Positions 7,866 to 17,815 of a stretch of DNA of 64,000 nucleotides are shown here, one piece after another. Numbering within the stretch: position 1 is the stretch's first letter; the number at the start of each line of letters is the position of its first letter. The translations under genes were made by a program, and so were the position numbers. This DNA comes from Halocatena marina (lineage in GTDB: Archaea > Halobacteriota > Halobacteria > Halobacteriales > Haloarculaceae), in contig NZ_JALLPK010000003.1 of the NCBI RefSeq assembly GCF_023276375.1, positions 1 through 64,000 of the forward strand, given 5' to 3'. The notes below the pieces were generated by a model that saw nothing but the letters and a program-made list of their open reading frames with translations, did no database searches and was not told the origin of the DNA.

Positions 7866-8102
7866 ATGGATGCTTCCGATCCGATCCTCGCTATCCTGTT
7901 CGTCTTCTTCAGGATTAATGACGACGAGAATTCGAACGCTTCCACAACCTTGACACCTCGGTTTGAATCCACTTTCCCTCTGGATAAGCATTCACGAGGA
8001 ACCGATACGCTGGCGCCAATTGTGTGCCGACGCTGTGGAATGGAAAACGACGCGGAATATACCTACTGTAAGAACTGCTTTACCGAACTCAGGAGCTATT
8101 GA
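7866..8102 (+). CDS. Small zinc-ribbon protein
   Basis: A 78-residue ORF ending in a compact zinc ribbon, CRRCGMENDAEYTYCKNC, with two CxxC pairs 14 residues apart, then FTELRSY. Many haloarchaea encode small proteins with this C-terminal finger (DUF7577-like; name from memory). The first 45 residues start hydrophobic (PILAILFVFF) and then become low complexity. It is flanked by non-coding DNA with no operon partner. Function is unknown; binding of nucleic acid or protein is plausible. Confidence 0.6.
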   Translation: MDASDPILAILFVFFRINDDENSNASTTLTPRFESTFPLDKHSRGTDTLAPIVCRRCGMENDAEYTYCKNCFTELRSY

Positions 8103-8559
8103 CTTCGATTCTCTCCGATGTGAGACCACGTTCGTCAATATCTCGGTTGTCTTCAGCCACTCCGAATAGGTCGTTTTCACAGATCAATACAGCACCTACT
8201 ATCGCCCGCGTATCTGTCGAATGCCAACGTTTCAGTATGCGGAGATAACGTGGCCAGTTGAGCAGTCGAAGACTGAGGCGTACATCGGGAAACAGCCCAG
8301 CAGGTAGCAAAGGCCGTGGCAGGGGTACGGATCGGAAATCGACCGCCGATGTCGTCCGCTTCAGGAGAAACAGCTTTGTTGGATTTCCTATCAGTTGATT
8401 GCACGATTGGCTATCAACTATAGGACGGCGTATGTTTCTGAATTCGGTTTTTATTGATGGAGTGATATAGTGTCACCTAGACAATATAGAAAAGGAAAAC
8501 AAGAATAGCCAGACGATGTTCACGTGGTGCCAGTATAACCCAAAGTACTCTATCGGTCG
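8103..8559. other. Intergenic, nothing recognised
   Basis: No convincing ORF on either strand; the short open frames are arginine/serine-rich, as expected of shadows. The 7480-7865 gap on the other side of the zinc-ribbon gene is likewise featureless apart from the lost recombinase N-terminus. Confidence 0.4.
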
Positions 8560-8675
8560 TTATTCACCGAGGTATGCCCCCTATGTTGCCCTCGGGATCA
8601 GATAGATGTGGGGCAGGACCCCGACGAGGACGTGGACACAGAGCGCGTGCAGCCCTGTCGTGAGGGAAGAACATC
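8560..8675 (-). pseudogene. coxC: Cytochrome oxidase subunit III C-terminal fragment
   Basis: Minus strand reads LTTGLHALCVHVLVGVLPHI, then YLIPRAT, a stop and GAYLGE. This matches the last helix of heme-copper oxidase subunit III (TGLHGLHV...G...R.GAYLGE). The first histidine is kept, the stop interrupts the frame, and the rest of the gene is absent or unrecognisable upstream. It is one of several scattered oxidase gene pieces in the window. Confidence 0.55.
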
Positions 8676-9202
8676 GAGATGCGGGTTTCCCACGGTTGGA
8701 CTGTGTCGAACGAGAACGACGTACGTAGGCGATCTGGTGAGATCCGTAGTGAACCACTGGCCACCGAGATCGGCAATCATCTTGAGTTTTCCAGGATTTT
8801 CGGAGGAGGCTGGAACCCGCAACCACTTGTACGGCTTTTTCACGCTCAGTCGCTTGTACACCTCCTCGTTGAATTCAAGAATCTACATTCTTCGCCACCG
8901 ATACTGAAGATTGTCGGCACCGCTATCTTCTCAAGAATTTCGCTACCGTATCCACATGATCATCGGTGCTGGCGAATCGACGTGACATTCTTCGGGAACG
9001 TACACTTGTGTCAATCACGAACGTAACCATTACAAACGTGTACTTGTAACATCAACACCGCATTTATGACAGCATGATTCAGTCGGTGCGAGATGACTGT
9101 GAAACGCCGAGTACGAACCCATTCAATTATAGCGGACTGACTATTGATTTTCCTCTACAGCCGTTACAGTGTTGTAATCAAAGATACCGATTAGCAGCGT
9201 TT
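8676..9202. other. Degenerate region, no intact gene
   Basis: On the minus strand, 8690-8850 keeps a short coding-like patch (ENPGKLKMIADLGGQWFT) resembling part of a dehydrogenase nucleotide-binding domain, without start or continuation. The rest (8850-9200) shows nothing recognisable. Confidence 0.3.
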
Positions 9203-9400
9203 TTACTGGTAGCTACGGATTCCATGTCTCAACTCGGTCACCGTCTCTTGACTGTAGATCCAACCGACGATCACGGTGACGAGAAAGCTGGCGAGCGGCA
9301 GCATGAGTTCGCTTGCGATGCTGTCGAACACCGTCAGCGTGCCGGTGTTGTACGCCATCGGAACCATCGTACAGGCCGTGCCATCGGATTGACTCCCCTG
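9203..9400 (-). pseudogene. Sodium:neurotransmitter-symporter family C-terminal fragment
   Basis: Minus strand from about 9367 reads MVPMAYNTGTLTVFDSIASE, then LMLPLASFLVTVIVGWIYSQ and ETVTELRHGIRSYQ, ending at TAA (9203-9205). This pattern of F-D-x-I-x-S...LP..., a late helix and a GWxY motif is the C-terminus of bacterial/archaeal SNF-type sodium symporters. Family members are about 450-500 residues, so roughly 85 percent is missing. Confidence 0.6.
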
Positions 9401-9539
9401 AAAGCCATGCGGGAAGATTCGAGCGGGAAGGATTACTTTTGAGATGATAAGGCTCCCAATCCAACCCCTGTTTTTCCAGTTGAGTTGTATTCTGATACGT
9501 CACCTAAGCACCTCGCCCTTGTGATTTGTTACATAGCTC

Positions 9540-9697
9540 GTCATTCCGACCCACGACGGCTTTGATGAATCACCACTCACGGTTCGTTTGCTGTTGTAAA
9601 CGACACACATCAACACAGCTTCGCGTAGCCCGCGGTACGTTGATTGTCCAGTTCCTGAATGTTGCGCTCTCAATGATGAGAGCATCATTACGTTCAC
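9540..9697 (-). pseudogene. IS5-family transposase C-terminal remnant
   Basis: Minus strand reads TYRGLREAVLMCVVYNSKRT, the hallmark end of haloarchaeal IS5 transposases (compare YREFREIVLMCTVYNIKRYV in the element at 14910-15848). It ends in the gtgattca motif that also closes the remnants at 27501-27664 and 38881-39054. Confidence 0.6.
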
Positions 9698-9894
9698 TGA
9701 TGTTCCGTCTATAAACAGTGTCGGTCCGTTGGCTTCTCCATTAGTTGATACAATAACGTTGTAAATTCATCGTACGTATTAGTCATCAACGAGAAAGTCA
9801 CTCAACGACGATCTCGCTAACGACCTCTTATGTCCTGATGGTAATAGTTAACAGGGAGCACGATCATATCGATCGTACAGCCCACGGAGGATCG

Positions 9895-10238
9895 ATGGAC
9901 ATGCGCAACGAACCCCACCAATCGCGGGCCACGCTGTCATTGCTGCCCAGGGAGTACTGGACGCTCCATCACGTGCTCCTCGATCGGATCAAGTAGGAAT
10001 CGACGGCGGAGGATCCGACGAGCGTCGATCCCCCATCAGTAGAGGTGTTCCAGGCGTTTGAGACGCTCGACTCCGGCGAGACAGCTTCACCATCGCACAG
10101 CTCAAAGCGGTGCAGACGATCCTTGCGGAGTCTCATTGCTTTACGACGTGGGAACTCGAACGCTCACGGCTCGAACAGCTCCTCCACCGCATTGCAGAGC
10201 CCATCGAACAGCACCAAGCGACATTCCCTGGTGACTGA
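9895..10238 (+). pseudogene. Broken small haloarchaeal protein gene (DUF7853-like)
   Basis: From ATG 9895 the frame reads LLPREYWTLHHVLLDRI, hits TAG at 9997, continues in frame to about 10082, then needs a one-base shift to read FTIAQLKAVQTILAESHCFT and the remainder to TGA 10236-10238. The composite of about 113 residues resembles a common small haloarchaeal family (I believe DUF7853). One nonsense and one frameshift mutation make it dead. Confidence 0.6.
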
Positions 10239-10590
10239 TGGAGACGTGAGAGAGCCGTCGGAATTGATAGAACAGGGCACACAAGTCAGTGCGCGTCTCT
10301 TGTGGGTCAGAGCCCCTGAAGCCACCGGTCTCAAGTCCTGCGAACACACCGAATAACCACACCTAACGGCAGGTCTGAGACTGACCACCTGCCAGTCGCC
10401 GGTCCATGTACGGACAGCTCACCTACGTTCGCCAGAACGTGCCTGCTAACAAACACCACAATCGAATGCCTTGAGAACGAAATCGAGATACTCAATCGCC
10501 ATTTCGCCGTGCTGCAGCAGGTCATCGAGAATCAGCCCATCAACATCGTGAACCTTCCGACGAACTTGGCTCTCCTAGATACAAGGTGAG
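10239..10590. other. Intergenic, nothing recognised
   Basis: No coding-quality frame and no repeat found between the DUF7853-like remnant and the trkA fragment. Confidence 0.35.
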
Positions 10591-10921
10591 TTACTCGCTT
10601 GGGTACGCAAGAAGGACATCATCAAGTTGCCTGCACAAGGAGCGGTCACGACTGATCAGGTAACGGACTTCTTCGGCGAACACACGGAACAGCCCGATAC
10701 TGTTATCGATCGGCTTGATACCTTCTCTGAGACGGGAACGAGGCCTGTCCGAGTGTCGAAAGTGACACGCAATCACCTTCGATGGTGTCCACGTCGAGCG
10801 AGTCGGTATACGCATCGACTCACGTCGCGTCCGTATCGATGACAATGACCTCATGGTCATCGCTGAGGTTCGTGGCGATCAAGGATTCGATCTGGCTCAC
10901 TCCGACGATGATCACGCGCAT
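10591..10921 (-). pseudogene. TrkA N-terminal domain fragment
   Basis: From ATG 10921 the minus strand reads MRVIIVGVSQIESLIATNLS, then DDHEVIVIDTDATRVDAYTD and VDTIEGD, the NAD-binding Rossmann start of a TrkA/RCK potassium-channel regulator. The dinucleotide motif GxGxxG is damaged (GVSQIE). After about 55 codons the frame is lost; a second open frame continues to 10591 (LFRVFAEEVRYLISRD). An intact TrkA is encoded at 53958-55292. Confidence 0.6.
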
Positions 10922-11144
10922 GTGTGCTCCCCTCGAATTGTACCGTAGATCGATCGAACTCCGGGAAGTAGATTACAATTCTAAAACGATTATTTGCAGA
11001 ACTCACAGTCCAAGCTCGCGGATGCACGGCAGTGCTGAGGAAACACTTGATTGTGACGCAGGTCGCCAGTGGTCAATGATTGAGTGAGTACTATTTCAGG
11101 TTGTATATAATCAACTAATCCAGATCATACATATCTGAAACAGT

Positions 11145-11725
11145 ATCAGTCCGTTTGGTACTATCCTAAACAGGGTGCCATGATGTTTACCGAACAAGAC
11201 ATTACAAAAGTATGCTTGTAATAGAAAGTGTGAATATATTATCTGGTTCAGCCAGTACTTAGTACGAACCGCCTACCAGTGGTACGATGGTCATGGAAGA
11301 GGCTTGGTACGGTTTCTGAGTAAGAGAGTTGAACTGCTTGCATTTGATGCAACACTTTGATTCAGGACCAGTCGTCGTTACGGAGAATACGACAACCGGA
11401 TCAGTGGATTTGCATGGGGCCACTCTCGTGCTATTCAAGACAGATCCGTTAATTGCCTCTGATTTTCCGTCGCCGTTCTTCGAGGTGCTCTCCGAACCAC
11501 CGCCACTCACGGGTGAACTGGTCGATTGGTTTCAAGTTCCAAACATCGGCGTCCATCACGACCGGTCCAATGCGGTATGACTGGACTATATTGTACAGCC
11601 AGATGATCACACCAATAAAAATAAGGAATGCGCTGATCGTATCTGCTACAGGATCGCAAACTGCTCCAGGGACGTTGCATACCGCCGAGGAAGCCCGATC
11701 GCTCCAGAGAGGAGCATCAAGATGT
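11145..11725. repeat. Decayed duplicate of the coxA 3' region
   Basis: The block is a diverged copy of about 29990-30575. Shared landmarks in the same order are tttggtactatc, atgcttgtaatagaaag, ggtacgatggtcatggaaga versus gatgattatggaagat, then the coxA stop and C-terminal codons. The copy here stops inside coxA, so the source is probably the intact locus at 30-32 kb. Confidence 0.6.
11449..11725 (-). pseudogene. coxA: coxA C-terminal fragment
   Basis: The minus strand encodes the last 85-90 codons of subunit I of a heme-copper oxidase, ending at TAA 11449-11451. It includes VIIWLYNIVQSYRIGPVVMD and WNLKPIDQFTREW, nearly identical to the intact copy at 30309-32069. Small deletions around 11640-11700 break the frame. 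No upstream part remains. Confidence 0.75.
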
Positions 11726-11857
11726 TTTCGGACGGTTTTATTCTAAACAGTAGTACTAATATTTCGATTGAGTGATTCACTCTCAATAACTTACTAGCTA
11801 TTTTTAGAAAATTATAACTCCTGGATCATCCATTGATGCATTGTGGGGTGATATCAA

Positions 11858-13021
11858 ATGTCAATGAATGCTGTTGTGTACCAAGGTGAACACGAGGTAA
11901 CAATCGAAGAAGTCGACGAACCGGAGATCGAGCATCCCAACGACGTATTAATCGACATTACGACCACCGCAATCTGTGGGTCAGATCTACACATGTACGA
12001 GGGACGGACGGGTGCAGATCCGGGAATCGTCTTCGGCCACGAGAACATGGGTATCGTTACCGAAACTGGCGAAGCCGTCAGCGAACTCGAGGTAGACGAC
12101 CGCGTCGTTGCACCGTTCAACGTTGCCTGCGGGTTCTGTACCAACTGTGAAAACGGCTACACTGGCTTCTGCACCAACGTCAACCCTGGATTCGCCGGAG
12201 GGGCGTACGGCTACGTGGCGATGGGACCGTACAAGGGTGGACAGGCCGAGAAGCTCCGCATTCCCTACGCGGACTTTAACGCGCTGAAACTCCCGAAAGG
12301 CAACGAACACGAGGACGCGTTCGCGATGTTGGCAGATATTTTTCCGACTGGCTGGCATGGCACCGAGCTTGCCAATCTCCGACCGGGTGAGTCGATCGCC
12401 GTATACGGAGCGGGTCCCGTCGGACTGATGGCTGCCTACAGCGCCAAGCTCAAAGGAGCTTCAAAAATCTACATCGTCGACCGGGTACCGAGCCGGCTCG
12501 ACCTCGCTGAGGACTACTGCGACGCCACGCCGATCAATTTTGAGGAGAGCGATCCCGTCGAGCAGATCAAAGACGACCACGGAGGTGGAGTCGACAAGGG
12601 TGTCGATGCGGTCGGCTACCAGGCGGTTGATCCTGAGGAGGAAGCCGACGACGCCTACGACCCGGCCCGAGAGAATCCGGCGCTCGTTCTCAACAATCTT
12701 ATTAAGACAGTGCGTGCGACCGGTGAACTCGGCATCCCTGGGCTGTACGTCCCCGATGATCCCGGTGCGCCGGATGAGATGGCTGCTCAGGGTCGGCTTG
12801 GCATCGACTTCGGGCTATTGTTCGAAAAAGGCCAGCGGCTCGGTACCGGCCAGTGCAACGTCAAGCAGTACAACGAACGACTACGTGACATGATCATCGA
12901 GGGACGTGCTGACCCGAGCTTCGTCGTCTCCCACCGCGTCGATCTCGACGAGGCGCCCGAGATGTACGAAGCGTTCGATAACCGTGAGGAGGGCGTCACG
13001 AAGGTCCTCCTGGAGCCGTAG
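11858..13021 (+). CDS. Zinc alcohol dehydrogenase, formaldehyde-dehydrogenase-like
   Basis: A 387-residue cytosolic medium-chain dehydrogenase close to the glutathione-independent formaldehyde dehydrogenase group. Catalytic-zinc ligands lie in AICGSDLHMYEGR (Cys) and FGHENMG (His, Glu); a structural-zinc-like cluster CGFCTNCENGYTGFC follows. The NAD site is AVYGAGPVGLMAAYSA (about residue 180). The long insert and GIPGLYV segment match the family, which oxidises aldehydes or alcohols. It begins at ATG 11858 and is followed 25 nt later by the aquaporin gene on the same strand, so the two probably form an operon. Substrate is not deducible from sequence alone. Confidence 0.9.
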   Translation: MSMNAVVYQGEHEVTIEEVDEPEIEHPNDVLIDITTTAICGSDLHMYEGRTGADPGIVFGHENMGIVTETGEAVSELEVDDRVVAPFNVACGFCTNCENGYTGFCTNVNPGFAGGAYGYVAMGPYKGGQAEKLRIPYADFNALKLPKGNEHEDAFAMLADIFPTGWHGTELANLRPGESIAVYGAGPVGLMAAYSAKLKGASKIYIVDRVPSRLDLAEDYCDATPINFEESDPVEQIKDDHGGGVDKGVDAVGYQAVDPEEEADDAYDPARENPALVLNNLIKTVRATGELGIPGLYVPDDPGAPDEMAAQGRLGIDFGLLFEKGQRLGTGQCNVKQYNERLRDMIIEGRADPSFVVSHRVDLDEAPEMYEAFDNREEGVTKVLLEP

Positions 13022-13046
13022 CGCAGCTCCTCAAACATTATTGTCC

Positions 13047-13850
13047 ATGACAGACGATTATACGCTCATGCAGAGGGCGATCGCGGAATTCATCGGAACG
13101 TTCAGCATCGTCTTTTTCGGTGCGGGCGCAGTCGCCATTGACATCCTTACCGCTCCGAAAGGAGCCGGCAACAGCACGTTCATCTTCAATGGGCTCGGGT
13201 TTGGTGCACTCAGTTGGGTTGGGGTTGGACTCGCGTTCTGGGCGGCGGTTACGATCCCAATTTACGTTTTCGGAAACATCTCCGGCCAACACATCAATCC
13301 TGCAGTCACGTTTGCGCTCTGGTTGACCGATCGAATCGGAACATCTGCGGCTGGTATTTATGTCATTGCCCAACTGCTCGGCGGAATCGCTGGTGCGGTC
13401 TGTTTCGTCTTCATTCGTGGTCCTATAGCAGCGACGAGAGGCGTGTCCGGCGCGACAGCACCATTCCCAGGGATCAACATCTGGCAGGCGTTCGCTAACG
13501 AAATTATCATCACGTTTTTCCTGATGATCGCGGTCATGGCGCTTGCCATCGACGAAGAAGGACCGAGCCAGCACGCTGGCCTCATCATTGGCTTCGTCGT
13601 CGGCATGGGTGTCATTACAACGGGCAACATCAGTGGAGCGTCATTCAACCCAGCGCGGACGATCGGCCCGTATGTTTCGAACACGATTTTCGGTGGTCCC
13701 AACTTCTGGCCGTTCATATGGATCTATATCTTTGGTCCAATTATTGGAGCTGTTATCGGGGCGCTTCTCTACGATTATATGGCTCTCGGTAGAATTTCGG
13801 TGATGTCCTCCAGGAGGGACACGTCCACGGAGGTCGAAGCCGGGCGTTGA
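13047..13850 (+). CDS. Aquaporin / glycerol facilitator (MIP family)
   Basis: A 267-residue channel with six membrane helices and both pore signatures: GQHINPAVTF near residue 80 and GASFNPARTIGP near residue 200, each carrying the NPA motif. An early EFIGTFSIVFFGAGA helix is typical. The ATG at 13047 fits the family N-terminus (MTDDYTLMQRAIAEFIGTF); an upstream extension overlapping the dehydrogenase is a shadow. It would conduct water, glycerol or other small neutral solutes. Coupling to the upstream dehydrogenase suggests uptake or release of a small alcohol, which is inference. The last about 20 residues are hydrophilic. Confidence 0.92.
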   Translation: MTDDYTLMQRAIAEFIGTFSIVFFGAGAVAIDILTAPKGAGNSTFIFNGLGFGALSWVGVGLAFWAAVTIPIYVFGNISGQHINPAVTFALWLTDRIGTSAAGIYVIAQLLGGIAGAVCFVFIRGPIAATRGVSGATAPFPGINIWQAFANEIIITFFLMIAVMALAIDEEGPSQHAGLIIGFVVGMGVITTGNISGASFNPARTIGPYVSNTIFGGPNFWPFIWIYIFGPIIGAVIGALLYDYMALGRISVMSSRRDTSTEVEAGR

Positions 13851-14266
13851 AACCGATCACACGGTTCTACAGCCGTCGTTTTCGATAAGTAACACAACTG
13901 TATACTTCGCGGAGATAGTACATGATCACAGAGGAACAGTGTGCATATACTGTAGCTACAATATGGATGGGCGGTCAAAGCTTGTTGACTACAATGATAC
14001 ATACCAGACTATACGTCGACAGATCGCCGCCAAGTAATCGAATTATGAATTCCACGAATCGTGGGATGACCTCCGCGAACAGAGTTCTCCGTAGCGGTCC
14101 CCGCGGCTCGTGTTTTCACGGTGGGAATGGATCGGCGATTCCGTCGTGATCGATGCTTCGTTCGTCGTCCAGCAGACAGGCATCTAATTTCCTGTGCTCT
14201 GTAGGATCGCTAGACGGCGAGGCCTCAATCTCGCTTTCTTCGTAGAAACCGAAGAGATAGAGTATT
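13851..14266. other. Intergenic with a possible decayed ORF
   Basis: Plus-strand codons at 13960-14200 read coherently (SKLVDYNDTYQTIRRQIAAK, stop, NYEFHESWDDLREQSSP, stop, WIGDSVVIDASFVVQQTGI), so a gene of unknown family may have decayed here. No family recognised. Confidence 0.3.
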
Positions 14267-14920
14267 GTGGTATCCGAATTCCATCTCATCACCCGAGAAA
14301 CAGTCGCGAAAGCTAAAAGCGTTGTCGAGAATCCGGGCGAACCCGCCACCCCCTTCGGGGTCGGCGGGTTCGCCGAGTGGGTGATGCTCACGCTCCAAGC
14401 ACTGCGAATCGAACTGGGGAAGTCTTACTGCCAGACAATCGACATTCTCAGCGAGATGCCCGGTATTCTTGAAGAAATTGGGCTTACGCGGCTTCCGCAC
14501 TACACGGTGCTCTGCGACTGGTTCGAAACCATCCCGATGGAGATCTACCGAACGTTTCTCGGCGCATCAGCCGAGAAACGCTCTGGGCACGCCGCAATTG
14601 ACGCAACTGGCTTTGACCGCGACCAGCCCTCACGCCACTACGCCCAGCGAGCACACTACCGCGTTCGCTCGCTGAAAGTCACCGCCCTCGTGGACGTGAA
14701 AACGCTGTACGTCTTCGATGTTCACTGTATCACGACGAAGAAACACGACGCCAAGATCGGCCTGCAGGTCGCTCGGCGCAACGCCGAGGACCTGCGGTCA
14801 CTGGCTGCTGATCGCGCCTACGACGGGAAACCGTTCCGCGACAGGCTCCGTGGAGACGGCATACACCCCCTGATCAAACATCGCATCTACTCGTCGCTTG
14901 ACCTGGTTCGGCTCTATTGA
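14267..14920 (+). pseudogene. IS5-family transposase, truncated at its C-terminus
   Basis: A GTG-initiated frame of 217 codons encodes the N-terminal and central part of a haloarchaeal IS5 transposase. DDE motifs are visible in AAIDATGFDR (first Asp) and LAADRAYDGKPFRDRLR (second Asp). The final part with the catalytic Glu and the YREFREIVLM tail is missing. The frame runs directly into the terminal repeat of another IS5 element at 14910, and its missing end is not found beyond 15848, so the second element's arrival was accompanied by a deletion. Confidence 0.8.
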
Positions 14921-15848
14921 ATCACTAGACAGCGTCGGGATGAGTCGGTAAATCAAAGTCGTTGAAGCGGGTGAGTGGCGTTTAGCATGAACATCACTAC
15001 CCGCTTCATCGAAGAGATGGTCTCGCTCGCTAAAAGTTATTGTGACGATGCTGACGAAGCTGCCGCCACCTTCCGGGGCGGCAGCTTCGCGGAGTACTCG
15101 ATGATTTCCCTCCACGGGCTGCGGATTTTCCTCGACGAAACCTACGAGATGACGATCGACCAGTTAGAGGTAATGTCGCCAATTCTGGAGATCGTCGGGC
15201 TCAAGCCCGACGATCTCCTGCACCCATCGACGTTGAATAAGTGGTTTGATAGGATCGTGATGCAGGTCTGGCGCGTGCTGCTGCGCCATTCGGCGCAGCT
15301 GCACTCCCCATCAGCTCACGTCGCCGTTGATGCCACCTACTACGAACGCTCCGCGGCGAGTAAGCACTACTGTGACCGCACGAACTACTGCGTTCAGACT
15401 ATCGAAGCGACGAAACTCGTCGATACAGCCACGCAGGCGATCCTTGACGTTCACTGTACGACGACCCGTGAGGGAAATGATGCGGAGGTATGTGCGCAAC
15501 TCGCCCCCGGTACGCGGGCGAGTTGCAGACGCTTGCTGCCGACAAGGGCTACGACAGCCAGTGGTTACGCGAGACACTCAGGGGGCGAGGGATACGTCCC
15601 CTCGTCAAACATCGTGTCTTCACACCATACGGCTATGCATATAACACCCGAATTGACGACGATCTCTACGGACAACGAGCCATGACTGAGACCGCGAACT
15701 CCTCGGTCAAGCGCTCGGACGGCTCCGCCGTCCGAGCGCGGGAATGGTACCGCGAGTTCCGTGAAATCGTCCTGATGTGTACTGTCTATAACATTAAGCG
15801 GTACGTGACCCAGTGAATTCCAACACCCTATAGCGATTCAATAGAGCC
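14910..15848 (+). mobile_element. IS5-family insertion sequence, about 940 bp
   Basis: Terminal inverted repeats ggctctattgaatcactag (14910-14928) and its mirror ctatagcgattcaatagagc (15828-15847) bound a single transposase gene. The two ends match at 15-17 positions. No clear target duplication flanks it, in line with a post-insertion rearrangement. It interrupts the related transposase gene to its left and lies about 100 nt upstream of the HPP-like gene. Confidence 0.8.
14987..15816 (+). pseudogene. IS5 transposase with a -1 frameshift at a C run
   Basis: The first frame from ATG 14987 (MNITTRFIEEMVSLAKSYCD) covers the N-terminus and first Asp motif (VAVDATYYER). Near 15510, at GCCCCCGG, reading must slip by -1 to continue as RYAGELQTLAADKGYDSQWL, with the second Asp, then the Glu region (GQRAMTETANSSVKR) and the tail REFREIVLMCTVYNIKRYV to the stop at 15816. 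The two frames join into one normal-length (about 276 aa) transposase. This is either a one-base deletion or programmed slippage. Confidence 0.8.
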
Positions 15849-15952
15849 CGTTAGTCACAATCTCCGAACTGAGTAGCTTCAATCTCAGCGCAGTTCCTTG
15901 GCGAGAATCGCGATGCATAATGCACATCCACACCCACCACAAAGGGTACCCC

Positions 15953-16483
15953 ATGACTACGACCGAGCGCGTGCTTTGGGTCGGCGGGCACGGTACGTTC
16001 CTGCTCCTCGTTCTCGCGGGGATCGCCTTCGTTTCGGGCTATTGGGCCATCTTCATCGCACTTGGTCCCGCGGCGTGTCTCCTCGTCTTTGATGCCCACA
16101 ACTCGGACAATACCCCGACAGTCGTCATAATCAGTTACGTCGCTGCGTTAGTTGTTGGCTGGGTGACGTACACGACGATTGCACCAGGGATCGCACCAAC
16201 TACCATCAAGCCGATGTCGGAATCAGGTCTTCGTGTGATTGGGAGTGGATTAGTCGCCTTCGCAGTTACGGCTGGCACCATCTTCGTCTTGCATACCCAG
16301 CAACCGATGGCGTACGTAGCGGCGTTGACTGCGGCAATTGGGGGACTTCCGACAATCCAGTCGCTTGCACTTTCGATTATTGCAGTGCTTCTTCTCGCTG
16401 GCATCCAGGCCGTTCGCCGTCGATATGGACCAGAATTCGCTACCTCGCCAGAGCTTCTCAACAATCATACGTTTGAGACGTGA
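15953..16483 (+). CDS. HPP-family-like integral membrane protein
   Basis: A 176-residue protein with about five membrane helices from ATG 15953 (MTTTERVLWVGGHGTFLLLV). The segment ALGPAACLLVFDAH matches the conserved sLGPSA...F region of HPP-family membrane proteins, and the C-terminal half is AALTAAIGGLPTIQSLAL. HPP proteins are implicated in transport, nitrite in some phototrophs, but the substrate here is unknown. It starts 105 nt downstream of the IS5 element, which may have displaced its native promoter. An in-frame ATG at 15920 is less likely. Confidence 0.65.
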   Translation: MTTTERVLWVGGHGTFLLLVLAGIAFVSGYWAIFIALGPAACLLVFDAHNSDNTPTVVIISYVAALVVGWVTYTTIAPGIAPTTIKPMSESGLRVIGSGLVAFAVTAGTIFVLHTQQPMAYVAALTAAIGGLPTIQSLALSIIAVLLLAGIQAVRRRYGPEFATSPELLNNHTFET

Positions 16484-17815
16484 ATACGGTCGTCCCCAAT
16501 GACGTCATCCGTGTTGAATGATCACTCAGGAGCCTAGACTAAATATAGAATTGTTTGCTTGCTTAGTTCACGAGCAATCACCCAGCTCAGTGAGATCTCT
16601 GTTGAAGACCGTCAACAGGCACGAGACGCTATCAAAAAGAGATTGCCACCTGACGAGTGGAACGGGGACTGTAATAACTGATCGACAGTTGTCTCCGGTT
16701 CGAACACGATCTCCGGGCGCTGGCTATTAGTAATGCCCATCATTCTGGTCTCGTTCATGCATCGCTACTCAACTCTACAAGTGTCCTCGTAGAACCAACT
16801 GATCGGTTCCCCCTGTCGTCAACGGACGATCACCAACACCATCGACCGATCCGACTATATTATTGAGTAATTATTTCTAAAGTAGTCATAACACGAATAT
16901 ACTATTGCCGCACGAGCATCGAAACATTTTGATAGGTGTATACAGCATCGGCATTGTCTCCCGAAAAGCCGTTATGTTTGCTATTTCGACATGGATTGTT
17001 GAACAAGTTTCTGTCCATACTAGCCGTGTACTCCATATTGAGCAACAACGACGAATACGGCTGCCAGCTACCTGCCACTGCCAGCAAACAGAATGAGTCC
17101 ACCGACACCCACACTGAGGAGGCCGATCCCGAAGACGATCCCAAAGAAACCGAGGCGATGTTTCCCATCTAATAGTTCAGCGTTCCACGCGCAGATCTGT
17201 GACAATCCCTGGGATACGGTGTACCCGTCGATGGAACGAAAGGTGAGGCCAGAGTCTACCCCCACCGATGCTCATGAATATCAGTCCAACTACAAGGAAT
17301 ACTCGACTTAACCCATCAATACAATTGAATAGAGTTCATGTCAATGTTTCAGTCAGTAAACTGGGAACACGCTGTTTTAGTGAAAGTGGATGTACCCCCA
17401 CGTACCAACCGATCAGTGTAGATGGGTAATCGTCTTATATGGACTGTTACAGATCTTATAACAGCACAACATATTTATAAATATGCAGATGTATACTATC
17501 TATATCGATAATGGAAACAAATCGGTGTATCGCTAAACATTTAGTGTGAATAGAAATTTTCACTTGATGATACACTCCTGTACATGGTCAGTACGCGCTT
17601 TACTGTAGGCTGAAATTTGGAGAATACTGTATGAACTGCAATGGGCGATCGAAACGGACTGAGGATCAAGCGAGTTAGTTCTTCCAGCTGATCAGATGGT
17701 TCAGTTTGTTGGTTCTGGAAGATCGACGGGAAGGCGGTTACACGTGGCCGACATGTTGTCAGTGACGAACTCGGCCGGCGATCCTCAACGGAACCAGCCG
17801 CCAATCCGCACCGTG
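16484..17815. other. 1.3-kb gene-poor region
   Basis: Nothing convincing. On the minus strand, 17068-17265 ends in a hydrophobic stretch (HRLGFFGIVFGIGLLSVGVG), perhaps the relic of a small membrane protein. On the plus strand, 16590-16680 reads EISVEDRQQARDAIKKRLPP before a stop. DNA at 17440-17560 is very AT-rich. Confidence 0.35.

Noticed and set aside
12906..13046. Upstream extension of the aquaporin frame
   Set aside because: Overlaps the dehydrogenase gene out of frame and is Arg/Ser-rich; the true start with family-like N-terminus is 13047.
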